64,000 bases of DNA from Aphodovivens sp036306585. Its GTDB lineage: Bacteria > Actinomycetota > Coriobacteriia > Coriobacteriales > Eggerthellaceae. Below are positions 41,697-50,921 of the stretch, piece after piece. The position numbers and the translations under genes are program-made. The number at the start of each line of letters is the position of its first letter. Within the stretch, counting starts at the first letter, position 1. The stretch lies in contig JAXJZF010000007.1 of assembly GCA_036306585.1 (NCBI GenBank), positions 1 through 64,000 of the forward strand, written 5' to 3'. Under the pieces are notes generated by a model. The model was not told the origin of the DNA and searched no databases. It worked only from the letters and a program-made list of their open reading frames with translations.

Positions 41697-42800
41697 CTAG
41701 TAATAGCGGTAATACGCCGCGCAGCTGCCCTCGCTGGACACCATGCAGGGGCCCACCGGGTTCTCGGGCGTGCACACCTTGCGGAACAGCGGGCAGTCGC
41801 TGGGGGGCATCACGCCGCGCAGCACGTCGCCGCAGCGGCAGCCCTTCGGCTCCTGCGTGGGCTCGACATCGGGTTGGAAGCGGCGCAGTGCATCGAACTC
41901 GGCATACTCGTCGCGGATGCGGTAACCGGAACCGGGGATCTCGCCCAGCCCGCGCCACACAGCGGGACACACCTCGAACACCTCGTCGATGGCAGCAAGC
42001 GCGGTGGGGTTGCCTTCGGGCATAACCCCGCGCGCATAGGCGATCTCGATCTCCGCGCGGCCTTCGTGCAGCTGGCGCATGATCATGGCGATGCCCTGCA
42101 GCACGTCCACCGCCTCGAAGCCGGTGATGACGCCGGGCACGCCGTACTTCTCAGCGAGGAAGCGGTACGGCTCGGCCCCGATGATAGTGCTCACATGGCC
42201 CGGCAGGATGAGCGCATCCAGCTTCAGCTGAGGGTCGTTCACGATGACCTCAAGCGCGTTGGGCATGTTCTTATGGATGGCCAGCACGCTGAAGTTGGCG
42301 AGGCCCATGGCCTTGGCGCGCTTGACGGCGATGGCAGAAAGCGGCGTGGTGGTCTCGAAGCCGACGCCGACGAACACCACCTGACGATCGGGGTTCGCCT
42401 GAGCGAGCGCCAACGCATCGAGCGGGGAATAGACGATCTCGACGCTGCGCCCCGCCGCCTGCTCCTTCAGCAGACTCGAGGTGGAGCCAGGAACGCGCGT
42501 CATGTCGCCGAAGGTGGCGATGGTCACTTCCGGGATGCGCGCGAGAGCGATGACCGCGTCGATGTCGTGGTTGGAGGTGACGCACACCGGGCAGCCCGGT
42601 CCCGACGACAATTTGACGCCTTCGGGCATGAGGGCGCGGATGCCGTTGCGGGCGATAGCGACCGTATGGGTGCCGCATACCTCCATGAGGGTGGCACCGC
42701 CTTCCGGCGCAAGCTTGCGGATGGAATCGATCAGCCCGCGGGCGAGCTCGGGATCCTTGAACGCCGCAAGCTCCTCCTCCATGGTGTGGGCGGCCGTCAT
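41697..42800 (-). CDS. hypD: Hydrogenase formation protein HypD
   Basis: Holds the Fe(CN)2CO unit with HypC during NiFe-hydrogenase active-site assembly. The 367-residue protein has the HypD pattern: MEVCGTHTVAIARNGIRALMP with the catalytic cysteine, SGPGCPVCVTS, the FVGVGFETTTPLSA segment and the C-terminal 4Fe-4S cysteines (GCRCGDVLRG, CPLFRKVC, GPCMVSSEGSCAAYY). Its ATG overlaps the hypC stop (ATGA), the expected coupling. The decayed aminotransferase starts immediately after its stop. Confidence 0.97.
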   Translation of the reverse strand: MTAAHTMEEELAAFKDPELARGLIDSIRKLAPEGGATLMEVCGTHTVAIARNGIRALMPEGVKLSSGPGCPVCVTSNHDIDAVIALARIPEVTIATFGDMTRVPGSTSSLLKEQAAGRSVEIVYSPLDALALAQANPDRQVVFVGVGFETTTPLSAIAVKRAKAMGLANFSVLAIHKNMPNALEVIVNDPQLKLDALILPGHVSTIIGAEPYRFLAEKYGVPGVITGFEAVDVLQGIAMIMRQLHEGRAEIEIAYARGVMPEGNPTALAAIDEVFEVCPAVWRGLGEIPGSGYRIRDEYAEFDALRRFQPDVEPTQEPKGCRCGDVLRGVMPPSDCPLFRKVCTPENPVGPCMVSSEGSCAAYYRYY

Positions 42801-43054
42801 CGCGCCGCCCCCGCCGGCTGGGGAACGTCGTCCCCAGCAAGCTCGGGGAACTGCATGATGAGGTCGATGGTCTCCTGGGCGTAATCGGCATCCACCACTT
42901 CGATGGCGAAACCGGCGTGCACCAGCACGTAGTCGCCCAGCTTCGCCTGCGGCGTGAGGTCAAGCGCGATGTCGCGTTTCACACCCAGGATGTCGACAGT
43001 CGCCAGGCTGCCTTCCTTCATTTCGATGATCTTGGCGGGAATGGCCAGGCACAT
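42797..43054 (-). CDS. hypC: Hydrogenase assembly chaperone HypC
   Basis: An 85-residue HypC/HupF protein starting MCLAIPAKII, whose Cys2 (exposed after Met removal) binds the iron centre and contacts HypD. GVKRDIALDLTPQAKLGDYVLVHAGFAIEVVD is the family OB fold (partial: LGDYVLVHAGFAIEVVD). The C-terminal FPELAGDDVPQPAGAA is an extension. It follows hypF by 60 bases and overlaps hypD. RBS AAAGGGGAGAGCAACC. Confidence 0.97.
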   Translation of the reverse strand: MCLAIPAKIIEMKEGSLATVDILGVKRDIALDLTPQAKLGDYVLVHAGFAIEVVDADYAQETIDLIMQFPELAGDDVPQPAGAAR

Positions 43055-43113
43055 GGTTGCTCTCCCCTTTCATGCCCGCGTCCGCACGGCGCTTGCCAGG
43101 AAGCTCCAAGACG

Positions 43114-45537
43114 TCAGGCGTTATCGTTGCTCGCGGCCCATGCTACCACAGCCTGCCCATAGGAAACGCAGCCATCGTTGGGCGGTAGATCGCGATTGAC
43201 GGCCACCGTGAAACCGGCGCGCTCCAGCTCAACAAGCGCATGCTCCACCAGATAGCGGTTCATGAACACGCCGCCCGAAAGCGCCACCGTCCCGATGCCG
43301 TACAGGGCATGGCACAGCTGCGTCACATCGACGATCGCCTGGACGAACGCGTTGTGGAAGCGCTGAGCGATGACAGCAACCGGTACCCCGTCCGCCATGT
43401 CGTCCAACAGCGCCTTGAACGTGGAGGCGGGGTCCAGCAGCAGGACGGAAGTGTCCTGGGCGGTACTTTCCGCCGTGGCGACGTTCTTGACGATGCCGAT
43501 ACGATAGCGCCCCGCCCCGTCGTCGGCGTCTTCAGCCGCCGGATCGAGCGCCGCCTCCAGCAAGATGGCGGGCTCCCCCTCGTAAGTGGGCGTGCGGCAC
43601 GCCCCCAGCAGCGCGCTTGCCGCATCGAACAGGCGCCCAACCGACGAGGTGTAGGGGGTGTTCAACCCGCGCTCGATCATGCGCTCGCATACCGACAGCT
43701 CCTCGCTGCCCAGAAACGCAAGCGCTTCCTTCGCAGCGGGGTGCTCCAGCAGGTCGCACGCCTGCAGGACGCCGTAGGCCATGCGCAGCGGGTTCTTGAT
43801 CGCCGCCGCGCCGCCCGGCATGGGCACATAGGTGAAATTGGCGAAGCGCTCGAACGCCTGACGATTCGCCAGCAGCACCTCACCTCCCCAGATGGCGCCG
43901 TCGACGCCGTAGCCCGTCCCGTCGAAGGCGATGCCGCACACCGCTTCGTCGATGCCGTTCTCGCCCATCACCGAAGCGATGTGGGCATGATGGTGCTGGA
44001 CCTCCTCGAGCGGGGCGTCGCAAGATGTCACATGCTCGTGGGCCCATTTCGTGGAAAGGTATTCCGGATGCCGGTCGCAGGCGAAGACGGAAGGCGTCAG
44101 GCGAAACAGTCGCGCATAGCGCTCTTTGGCCTCCAACCAGGCGTCGAAGGTCTCGGCGTTCTCCATGTCGCCGACATGCTGAGATACGAACGCTTCCGCG
44201 CCTTGAGCCCCGGCGCGCACGTAGCACAGCGTGCTCTTCTGCTCGGGCCCTACCGCGAGCAGCGTCGGGCGGTTGAGGTCGGCGTCCTTGTCCACTGCGA
44301 TGGACGCCGGCGCGAAACCGCGGGCACGGCGGATCATCTGCACCGCCTCGCCCGAAGAACCGGCGGCGATCACGCGCACCACCGAATCGTCATAGCGGGA
44401 CAGAATGGGCCGATCGTTGCCTAAAAACGCGTCGGCAACGCCCGCCAAGCGATCGTAGGCGACCGCGTCATCGGTGACGATGGGCTCGTCGTGAATGTTG
44501 CCCGACGTCATCACCAGCATGGGCGGCTCGCCCTCCGCACCGGGCGCTACCTGGGCGAAATCATGCATGAGCAGGTGCTGCACCGGCGTGCAAGGCAGCA
44601 TCACGCCCAGTTCGGGCAGTTCGCCCGCCACGCCGGGGGCGATGCCCGCACCGGGCCGTTTGCGCAGAAGCACGATGGGGCGCTGGGGGCTCTCCAGCAG
44701 CCTTTGCTCGGCATCGCCCACCAAACACGCTTGCCGCGCCTCGTCGACGCCTGCCATCATCACTGCGAACGCCTTGCCCTCGCGGCGCTTGCGGACGCGC
44801 AGCCGCGCCACCGCATCGGCGTTGCGAGCATCGCATACCAGATGGAACCCGCCCAAACCCTTCACCGCGACGATCCCGCCCTCCTTTAGGAGCCCGACGG
44901 CGTGCGCGAAGATCGCATCGCTCTGCTCGCGCGTGCGGCCCCACACAGGGTCGCCGTCGCCCTCCTTCCACGACACCGCCGGCCCGCATTCGAAGCATGC
45001 GTCGGGCTGGGCGTGAAAACGCCGGTCGGAAGGGTCTTCGTACTCGGCAGCGCACGTGGGGCACATGGCGAAGCCCTTCATCGAGGTGGCGGGACGATCG
45101 TAGGGCAACTTGTCGATGATGGTGAAGCGCGGCCCGCAGTTGGTGCAGTTGATGAACGGATAGCGATAGCGCCGATCCTCGGGGTCGAACAGCTCGCGCA
45201 GGCAGTCGTCGCATGTGGCGAGGTCGGGGGACACCAGCGTCGTGCGTTCCTGGTCGGCTTCGTCGGAAAAGCGGATTTCAAAACCCTCGCAGCCCTGCAG
45301 CGGGACCTCTTTCAGGTCGATCTCGCGCACCTGAGCGGCAGCCGGTGCGTTCTCGGAAAGTTCGATGACGAAGGCGTCAAGCAGGTTCGACTCGCCTTCC
45401 GCATGGATGCTCACCCCGTCAACCGCGTTGAGAACCCAGCCGCTCACGAGGTTGCGCTTAGCCGCACGGTACACGAAAGGGCGGAATCCCACGCCCTGCA
45501 CCACGCCGGTCACCTGTATGTCGAGCGCCTCGGTCAT
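43114..45537 (-). CDS. hypF: Carbamoyltransferase HypF
   Basis: Makes the carbamoyl-AMP-derived group passed to HypE. The 807-residue protein has in order an acylphosphatase domain (VTGVVQGVGFRPFVYRAAKR), two zinc-finger motifs (CDDCLRELFDPEDRRYRYPF, INCTNCGPR, CPTCAAEYEDP, ACFECGP), a YrdC-like domain (about 200-370) and a Kae1/TobZ-like C-terminal domain with HHHAHIASVMGENG and the metal residues, ending in NDGCVSYGQAVVA. Length is normal. It is the first gene of hypF-hypC-hypD; hypE is at 1.6 kb and no hypA or hypB is in the window. Confidence 0.97.
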   Translation of the reverse strand: MTEALDIQVTGVVQGVGFRPFVYRAAKRNLVSGWVLNAVDGVSIHAEGESNLLDAFVIELSENAPAAAQVREIDLKEVPLQGCEGFEIRFSDEADQERTTLVSPDLATCDDCLRELFDPEDRRYRYPFINCTNCGPRFTIIDKLPYDRPATSMKGFAMCPTCAAEYEDPSDRRFHAQPDACFECGPAVSWKEGDGDPVWGRTREQSDAIFAHAVGLLKEGGIVAVKGLGGFHLVCDARNADAVARLRVRKRREGKAFAVMMAGVDEARQACLVGDAEQRLLESPQRPIVLLRKRPGAGIAPGVAGELPELGVMLPCTPVQHLLMHDFAQVAPGAEGEPPMLVMTSGNIHDEPIVTDDAVAYDRLAGVADAFLGNDRPILSRYDDSVVRVIAAGSSGEAVQMIRRARGFAPASIAVDKDADLNRPTLLAVGPEQKSTLCYVRAGAQGAEAFVSQHVGDMENAETFDAWLEAKERYARLFRLTPSVFACDRHPEYLSTKWAHEHVTSCDAPLEEVQHHHAHIASVMGENGIDEAVCGIAFDGTGYGVDGAIWGGEVLLANRQAFERFANFTYVPMPGGAAAIKNPLRMAYGVLQACDLLEHPAAKEALAFLGSEELSVCERMIERGLNTPYTSSVGRLFDAASALLGACRTPTYEGEPAILLEAALDPAAEDADDGAGRYRIGIVKNVATAESTAQDTSVLLLDPASTFKALLDDMADGVPVAVIAQRFHNAFVQAIVDVTQLCHALYGIGTVALSGGVFMNRYLVEHALVELERAGFTVAVNRDLPPNDGCVSYGQAVVAWAASNDNA

Positions 45538-45694
45538 GCGCCCCCCTCTCCGCCCGCGTTCGGATTGCGGGCATCCACCACCACCGACAGGAAGGGCCCC
45601 GGACCTCAGGCGAGGGGCAGCGCGAAGGACATCCGCGCGTGCGCCGCCTGAAACCCGAGGGCCCCTTGCAGCCTATGGCGCAACGTACGCGCAG

Positions 45695-47401
45695 CTAGAC
45701 GCGCTTGTCAAGAATAGAGTCGATGATCTCCGCGAGCGCGCGGATGGTAACGCTGGAGTTGTCGGGCAGATGCAGGTGCACGCAACGGCGCCCGCGCGAG
45801 GCAAGCGTCAGCAGGTCGCCTTCCGCCTGAGCTTTCGCCAGCATGCCCAGGCTTTCCGCCTCCTGCTTCAACGGAATGTCCTTCAGCTCGTCAGCCGACA
45901 GGATGAGGAACACGCCCGAGTTCGGGCCGCCCTTCTGCAACTGGCCGGTGGAATGCAGGTAGCGGGGACCCACCTCCAAGCACGACGCCACTCCGCACTT
46001 GTCGGCGACGCCGTGGCGGATCTGCTCGAGCGCCTCGCGGCGGCCTTCGCCGGTAAACGGCAGAAACGCGTTCAGCGCGAAGAAGTCACCCGGCTGGATG
46101 CTGCCTAGCAGGGCCCGCAGCGCACCCAGAATGTCGGTGCAGTCCTTGAAGCACGGAGCCAGGCGCACCTCTGCCTCGCCCATGTTAACCTCGCCGAAGA
46201 AGCTCTGCACGAAATCGGGCTCCGGATGGCCTTCGCGCAGGATCTCAAGGACCTCAGCCTTCGCCGACGCGACGTCGGGCTGGTCGAACGGGCACACCTT
46301 CATGAGGTAGCCGCACATGGCAATGGCGTATTCCCACATCACGAAATGCTCGGGGAGGTCCTCCACCGAATCGATCTTATAGTTGGCGCGCGGGATGGCC
46401 GGGTTGATGTAGGACAGGCTCATCTCGAAGTTGTGGCGCTCGTCCCACAGATCGTTGCGCGTCTGGTACATGATGACGGTGCGGTCGCCGGGGTCTTTTG
46501 TCAGAAGCAGCGTGTCGATCTCGATGTTCGGCAGGATGCCCTTGCCCTGCTTGCCCAGGCTCTCCGCCACTAGCTGCTCGATCCACAGGCCCAGAACGCG
46601 GCCGCGCTTCTGCGTGAGGAACGAAAACTTGTTGCGGCCCGCCAGGTAGTTGTCGTACAGGAACGCCGCCAGACCGATCGCCGGGTTGTCGATAGCGTCT
46701 TCGCTGCACTGGCGCTCGGCTTCGGCGCCGCGCGCGACGAACTCCTGCAGGTTGATGCCCACCAGAGCTGCCGGCAGAAGGCCGAACACCGACAGCGCCG
46801 AGAAGCGGCCGCCCACGGAAGGCTCGCCGGTGAACACCGCACGCCAACCTTCCTCGTGCGCCTGCTTCTCCAGGTCGGAACCGGGGTCGGTGATCGCAAC
46901 CAGATGGCGGACGAGCTCCTCTTCGGGCATCGTGTCGGCCAGCTGCTCGCGGACGGCGCGCAGCATCAAGCGCGGCTCGATGGTGCCGCCGCTTTTCGAC
47001 GAGATGATAAACAGCGTGGTCTTAGGGTTGATCTCCGCCAGCATGGCGCGCACGCGCACCGGCGAGTCGGAGTCGATGGTGCGGAACTTCACCAGGGAGC
47101 TGTCGGGCTTATGATACTTGGTGATGGTCATGGGCGCCTGGGTGGAGCCGCCCTGGCCGATGAGGACCACCGTCTTCAGGCCGGCGGCGATGATGCCGTC
47201 GGCGAACGCCTGGATATCATCCAGCGGGAACGGGGGGTTCGATGCCAGATCGGTCCAGCCCATGAAATTGCGGGCGCATTCCTCGGCTTCCTCGGAAAAA
47301 TCGTAAACCGTCGCATCCTTGGCATGGATGCGACTGGCGATGCAGTCCTTCACGAGCGTTTTCGCGGAAGGGTACAGTTTTTCGGTATCGCTAGTGAGCA
47401 T
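45695..47401 (-). CDS. pgi: Glucose-6-phosphate isomerase
   Basis: Interconverts glucose-6-phosphate and fructose-6-phosphate. The 568-residue protein has the two SIS-like halves, VVLIGQGGSTQAPMTIT, SSKSGGTIEPRLMLRAV, GGRFSALSVFGLLPAALVG and the C-terminal RHGVADKCGVASC. The ATG at 47401 was chosen because AAAAGAAGGCAAC precedes it and the longer frame's first 29 codons show no similarity to the enzyme; the protein is then near the family length. It stands alone, with an extended -10 at 47454. Confidence 0.93.
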   Translation of the reverse strand: MLTSDTEKLYPSAKTLVKDCIASRIHAKDATVYDFSEEAEECARNFMGWTDLASNPPFPLDDIQAFADGIIAAGLKTVVLIGQGGSTQAPMTITKYHKPDSSLVKFRTIDSDSPVRVRAMLAEINPKTTLFIISSKSGGTIEPRLMLRAVREQLADTMPEEELVRHLVAITDPGSDLEKQAHEEGWRAVFTGEPSVGGRFSALSVFGLLPAALVGINLQEFVARGAEAERQCSEDAIDNPAIGLAAFLYDNYLAGRNKFSFLTQKRGRVLGLWIEQLVAESLGKQGKGILPNIEIDTLLLTKDPGDRTVIMYQTRNDLWDERHNFEMSLSYINPAIPRANYKIDSVEDLPEHFVMWEYAIAMCGYLMKVCPFDQPDVASAKAEVLEILREGHPEPDFVQSFFGEVNMGEAEVRLAPCFKDCTDILGALRALLGSIQPGDFFALNAFLPFTGEGRREALEQIRHGVADKCGVASCLEVGPRYLHSTGQLQKGGPNSGVFLILSADELKDIPLKQEAESLGMLAKAQAEGDLLTLASRGRRCVHLHLPDNSSVTIRALAEIIDSILDKRV

Positions 47402-47453
47402 GTTGCCTTCTTTTATACAGGTACAAACAGTTCCTTGCGGAAACGTGCCTTTC

Positions 47454-47462
47454 ATTTTAGCA
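47454..47462 (-). promoter_or_regulatory. Extended -10 of pgi
   Basis: TGCTAAAAT on the minus strand, an extended -10 about 55 bases before the pgi ATG. Confidence 0.4.
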
Positions 47463-47535
47463 AACGCCCTGGGAAGCGGCATGTTCAAGGCTCCTATGTG
47501 CGCTAGTTGTGAAGGAAGCGCCGTTGGAAGGCAAT

Positions 47536-47570
47536 AAAAAGGCGGAGCCGCGCCTTAGCGCGGCCCCGCC
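47536..47570 (-). terminator. Terminator after the LytTR regulator gene
   Basis: GGCGG.GCCGCGC and GCGCGGC.CCGCC arms with a 4-base loop, followed on the minus strand by TTTTT, 16 bases past the stop at 47586. Confidence 0.85.
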
Positions 47571-47585
47571 GATGATCAAGAAAAC

Positions 47586-48299
47586 TTACAGCCCCAGCGC
47601 CTTTTTCAGCGCGGATACGCGGCGGCGGGACACGGGGATCTTGTCCTCCACGCCGTTGAGCGTAAGCAGCAACGTGCCGCCGGATACCGACTCCACCTCG
47701 TCGACCATCGAGAGGTTCACCAGATACCCGCGGTGCACGCGGAAGAACCCATGGCCGTCCAGGCGCTTCTCCAGCTGGGCTAGGCTGACCGTCGAGAAGT
47801 AGCGGTCGGTATCGGTCTGCAGGTAGGCGTAATCGTCGCGCGCCATGACGAAACGGATCTTATCGATGCTGATGAGGATCTTCTTGCCGCCCTTTTCCAC
47901 CGGGATGCGCTCGGACTTCTGCGCCTGCATGTGCAGCGCGACATGCTCGCGCACGCGTGCGATGGCCTGGGCCAGGCGGTCGGACTCGACCGGCTTCACC
48001 AGGTAGTCGATAGCATGGACTTTGAAAGCGTCCAGCGCATGCTCGCTATAGGCGGTGACGAACACCACGGCAGGCGGGAATTTCAGATGCTGCAGGGCGT
48101 CGGCGAGCTGCAAGCCGGTCGCCTCAGGCATGTTGATATCCAGGAACATCACGTCGCAGGGATATTCCTTCAACTTCTCGATCGCCTCGCGCACGCTTGC
48201 TGCCTCGGCGGTCACTTCGGTTTGCCCTAGCTCGTCGAGAAGGAATCGCAATTCCGAACGTGCAGGGGCCTCGTCATCGACGATCATTGCCTTAAGCAC
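47586..48299 (-). CDS. LytTR-family response regulator
   Basis: A 237-residue response regulator. The receiver domain (1-120) has Asp8, Asp9, Asp54 (FLDINMPE), a Thr in FVTAYSEHA and the Lys in LVKPVES. The C-terminal LytTR DNA-binding domain (about 138-237) shows KILISIDKIRFVMARDDYAYL and FFRVHRGYLVNLSMV. LytTR regulators bind pairs of ~9-base direct repeats. In other bacteria the BtsR and YpdB regulators of this class control CstA-type pyruvate transporters; a cstA gene is 3 kb away. No kinase gene adjoins, so the partner is elsewhere. Confidence 0.92.
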   Translation of the reverse strand: MLKAMIVDDEAPARSELRFLLDELGQTEVTAEAASVREAIEKLKEYPCDVMFLDINMPEATGLQLADALQHLKFPPAVVFVTAYSEHALDAFKVHAIDYLVKPVESDRLAQAIARVREHVALHMQAQKSERIPVEKGGKKILISIDKIRFVMARDDYAYLQTDTDRYFSTVSLAQLEKRLDGHGFFRVHRGYLVNLSMVDEVESVSGGTLLLTLNGVEDKIPVSRRRVSALKKALGL

Positions 48300-48346
48300 G
48301 AAAACCTCCTACTGCCTTTCACCCTAATCGGTACTAAAACGCCCCC

Positions 48347-48352
48347 ATTATA
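48347..48352 (-). promoter_or_regulatory. -10 element of the LytTR regulator gene
   Basis: A consensus TATAAT on the minus strand about 48 bases before the ATG; no good -35 is seen. Confidence 0.45.
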
Positions 48353-48404
48353 CGGCAACTGCCTGTCGTGCCATAGGGATTTATCGCAAGCTTTTATGGT
48401 TTTT

Positions 48405-48430
48405 ACCGGTCACCCCGGGAGGTGACCGGT
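48405..48430. repeat. Perfect inverted repeat between LytTR regulator and M20 gene
   Basis: ACCGGTCACC and GGTGACCGGT (10-base arms) with a 6-base spacer. Located 52 bases after the M20 peptidase stop and upstream of the LytTR promoter. No T tract on either strand, so a regulator site is plausible. Confidence 0.55.
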
Positions 48431-48481
48431 AGCAAAACAGGTTTCAGCGGTTGTAATTAAGGGGCGAACGGTAGCTTTAAG

Positions 48482-49900
48482 CTAGAACTCCAACTCCATC
48501 AAGCGGCCGATGGTGAGCGCATAGATGCGGAACGCCTCGCGCAGCAGCTCCTCGCTCGCGCCTTCGTCGGGGCCGTGCATGCCGCCCACCCATTCGGGGA
48601 CCTTAACCCACGATTTCTCGGGGCCGAAACTCGCTGCGTTGGAGAAGTGGCGCGCATAGGTGCCGCCGCCCTGCGTGAAGACCTCGCCCTGCTCGCCGGT
48701 CGCCTCGTTGTAGGCTGCCAGCAGCGCCTGGATCATCGGGGAGCTCGGATCCATCAGGAACGGTTTTTCCTGGCGCCCGACGCCGTAAGTCGCGCCGATC
48801 GCCTGCGCCTCCTTTTCCATCGTGGCCGTGATCTGCTCGGCGGTGATGGAAGTGGGGAAGCGGATGTCTATGCTCTGGACGAAGGCCCCGTCGCGCGTGG
48901 CGATGGTGCCGCCCACCAGCGTGAGCGGGCCGAAATGCTCATCCTCGCAAGCCAAGCCCACACCGCTGCCGTCAGCGTGCGAGGCGATGCGCTGCTCCAG
49001 CTCGAGGAAGGAGCGCTCGGCCTCGTTGCAGATGCCGTTTTCCAGCAGGTAGTCGACGATGAGCCCGATGGCGCTCACGCCCTGTTCCGGAGTGGAAGCA
49101 TGGGCGCTTTTGCCTTCGGCGTCGATGCGCGCGCAGCCGTCCCCGGCATCGCTGATAGTCAGCCGATTCTCCGCGGGAAGATCGGCGGCGTTGGCACGGA
49201 CCACGGCATGCGCCAGCCCGGGAACGGCGTTGGTGGCGGCGCCGCCTTCGAACTCGACGATGCGCCCGTCAGACGACGCGGGCATATGGATGCTTCCGTC
49301 GTAGAGGCCCTTTTCGCCGTAGCTCACAGGGAATTCGGCATCGGGGGTAAACAAGAAAAGCGGATCGGCATGGCGCTGGCGGTAGTACGTCACGTCCGCC
49401 ATGCCGGTTTCCTCGTTCGCGCCGAAAAGGAAGCGCAGCGTGTAGGGAAACCGCTCGGCGGCGCCTTCGTCCTGCAAGTCCTTCCAGAACTTCATGGCAT
49501 GCAGCGCCACCACACTCGGGCCCTTGTCATCGATGACGCCGCGACCGATCAGGTAGCCATCCTTGCGGGTAACCTGGTAAGGCTCGAAATTCCAGCCCGG
49601 GCCCGCGGGGACCACGTCGGTGTGGCCGATGATGCCGATCTGTCCCTCGGTCTTACCCGGGAAGTCGGCATAGCCGATATGGCCCTGCTCGTCATGGGGT
49701 TCAAAGCCCATGCGATCCGCCATCTCCAACGCCGCGGTAAGCGCGGCGCGCGGACCGGGACCGTACGGGGCGCCTTTCTCGGCTTTATCGAGCTCTTCCA
49801 CGCTGGGAATGCGCACCAGCGTATCGATGTCGGCCACGATGTCGTCCCAATGCTGATCGAGGTACGCGTCGATCTTAGCGTTGATCTGGGATTGATCCAT
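48482..49900 (-). CDS. M20-family dipeptidase
   Basis: A 472-residue zinc peptidase of the PepV/Sapep kind. Metal and catalytic residues are in GIIGHTDVVPAGPGW, IGRGVIDDKGPSVVALHA and GANEETGMADVTYY; the lid domain is inserted in the middle. It cleaves dipeptides, often D-containing or beta-Ala ones. The ATG at 49900 follows AAGGAGACCGAAC. An upstream longer frame has no similarity. It is likely a monocistronic gene, upstream of the LytTR gene on the same strand. Confidence 0.92.
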   Translation of the reverse strand: MDQSQINAKIDAYLDQHWDDIVADIDTLVRIPSVEELDKAEKGAPYGPGPRAALTAALEMADRMGFEPHDEQGHIGYADFPGKTEGQIGIIGHTDVVPAGPGWNFEPYQVTRKDGYLIGRGVIDDKGPSVVALHAMKFWKDLQDEGAAERFPYTLRFLFGANEETGMADVTYYRQRHADPLFLFTPDAEFPVSYGEKGLYDGSIHMPASSDGRIVEFEGGAATNAVPGLAHAVVRANAADLPAENRLTISDAGDGCARIDAEGKSAHASTPEQGVSAIGLIVDYLLENGICNEAERSFLELEQRIASHADGSGVGLACEDEHFGPLTLVGGTIATRDGAFVQSIDIRFPTSITAEQITATMEKEAQAIGATYGVGRQEKPFLMDPSSPMIQALLAAYNEATGEQGEVFTQGGGTYARHFSNAASFGPEKSWVKVPEWVGGMHGPDEGASEELLREAFRIYALTIGRLMELEF

Positions 49901-50168
49901 GTTCGGTCTCCTTCTTCGCAGGTTGGCCCGCAGGCGGGACGGCAAGGCAGCGCGCGTGCAGGTAGCGCAACGCGCTCAACGGCTTGCACGGCACGGCTTG
50001 GCAGCACCACCGTACCGCCGGGAGCGCAGCTCACGACGAACACGGCCGCATGCCGACGCCTCGAACGGACCGTTCGCCTGCCCGTTGCCCAAGGCCTTTA
50101 CATTCCGGATCATTATGCTGCAGAATCGATAAGCCAAGCCGGGAAACACAAAAAATCGAGGGGGACGC

Positions 50169-50672
50169 ATGATCATAGCCGTGAGCGCATGCCTACTGGG
50201 GGCGCACTGCCGTTTCGATGGGGAGGCACGCCCGAGCGACGCCGTCAAAGCCCTGCGCGAGAACCACACGCTCGTACCGATCTGTCCCGAATCGTACGCG
50301 AAACTGCCCATACCGCGCTGCCCGAACGAAGTGGTGGCTGCCGCCGTCGGGCTGCGCGTAGTGAACTCGGTGGGAGTCGACAACACGGAAGCCTTCCGGG
50401 CTGGAGCGCGTAAAGCGCTACAGCGAGCGCAGGATGCTGGCTGTGAGCTTGCCATTCTCAAGTCGAAAAGCCCCTCGTGCGGCAGCGGCCGCATCTACGA
50501 CGGCACCTTCACCGGCACGCTGACCGAAGGCTGGGGGGTGGCAGCACGCCTCTTCCGCGACGCCGGCATTCCCGTCATCGACGAAACGCAAGTGCCCGAG
50601 CATCTGCTCACCGGCAAGGAGCAAACACGCCGGAAATCGTCTCGCTCCCAGAAGGCAAGCCCCGAGCTCTAA
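50169..50672 (+). CDS. DUF523-family protein
   Basis: A 167-residue protein with the DUF523 pattern: CLLGAHCRFDGEARPS near the start, VPICPESYAKLPIPR, ILKSKSPSCGSGRIYDGTFTG and a C-terminal helix. Conserved cysteines suggest a thiol or metal function. Biochemical role not established; family members occur beside sulfur- and tRNA-related genes, which is of limited help. It is a lone plus-strand gene, followed by tRNA-Leu. Confidence 0.9.
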   Translation: MIIAVSACLLGAHCRFDGEARPSDAVKALRENHTLVPICPESYAKLPIPRCPNEVVAAAVGLRVVNSVGVDNTEAFRAGARKALQRAQDAGCELAILKSKSPSCGSGRIYDGTFTGTLTEGWGVAARLFRDAGIPVIDETQVPEHLLTGKEQTRRKSSRSQKASPEL

Positions 50673-50721
50673 TGTGGTTTGCAACAGCAAACAGCACGAC
50701 GCAAACGAAAGTGCGAAGAAT

Positions 50722-50759
50722 GCAATGCGCCACCCAGCGCAAACTGGGTGGCGCATTGC
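50722..50759 (+). repeat. Perfect 16-base inverted repeat overlapping the tRNA-Leu promoter
   Basis: GCAATGCGCCACCCAG (50722-50737) and its exact complement CTGGGTGGCGCATTGC (50744-50759), loop CGCAAA. It ends in the -35 box of tRNA-Leu and follows the DUF523 gene by 49 bases. It may end DUF523 transcription, but no T run follows. Confidence 0.6.
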
Positions 50760-50784
50760 CGCAGCGGCAAGGTTCGGGTATAAT
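50756..50784 (+). promoter_or_regulatory. Promoter of tRNA-Leu
   Basis: TTGCCG (50756-50761) and TATAAT (50779-50784) with a 17-base spacer, ten bases upstream of the mature tRNA 5' end. Confidence 0.8.
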
Positions 50785-50794
50785 GCGCTTTTGC

Positions 50795-50878
50795 GCCCGA
50801 GTGACGGAATGGCAGACGTGGCGGTCTCAAAAACCGTTGTCGCAAGACGTGCGAGTTCGACTCTCGCCTCGGGCACCA
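50795..50878 (+). tRNA. tRNA-Leu (anticodon CAA)
   Basis: Acceptor GCCCGAG pairs with CTCGGGC; anticodon stem GCGGT/ACCGT encloses CTCAAAA (anticodon CAA); a long variable arm (TGTCGCAAGACG) and GTTCGACT in the T arm follow, as expected for class II tRNA-Leu. The 3' CCA is encoded at 50876-50878. Confidence 0.96.
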
Positions 50879-50888
50879 TACCGAACGC

Positions 50889-50921
50889 AAAAGAGGGGCT
50901 GCTACGCAGCCCCTCTTTTTT
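50889..50921 (+). terminator. Terminator after tRNA-Leu
   Basis: AAAAGAGGGGCTGC/GCAGCCCCTCTTTT with a 3-base loop and a run of T, eleven bases after the CCA. Confidence 0.93.
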
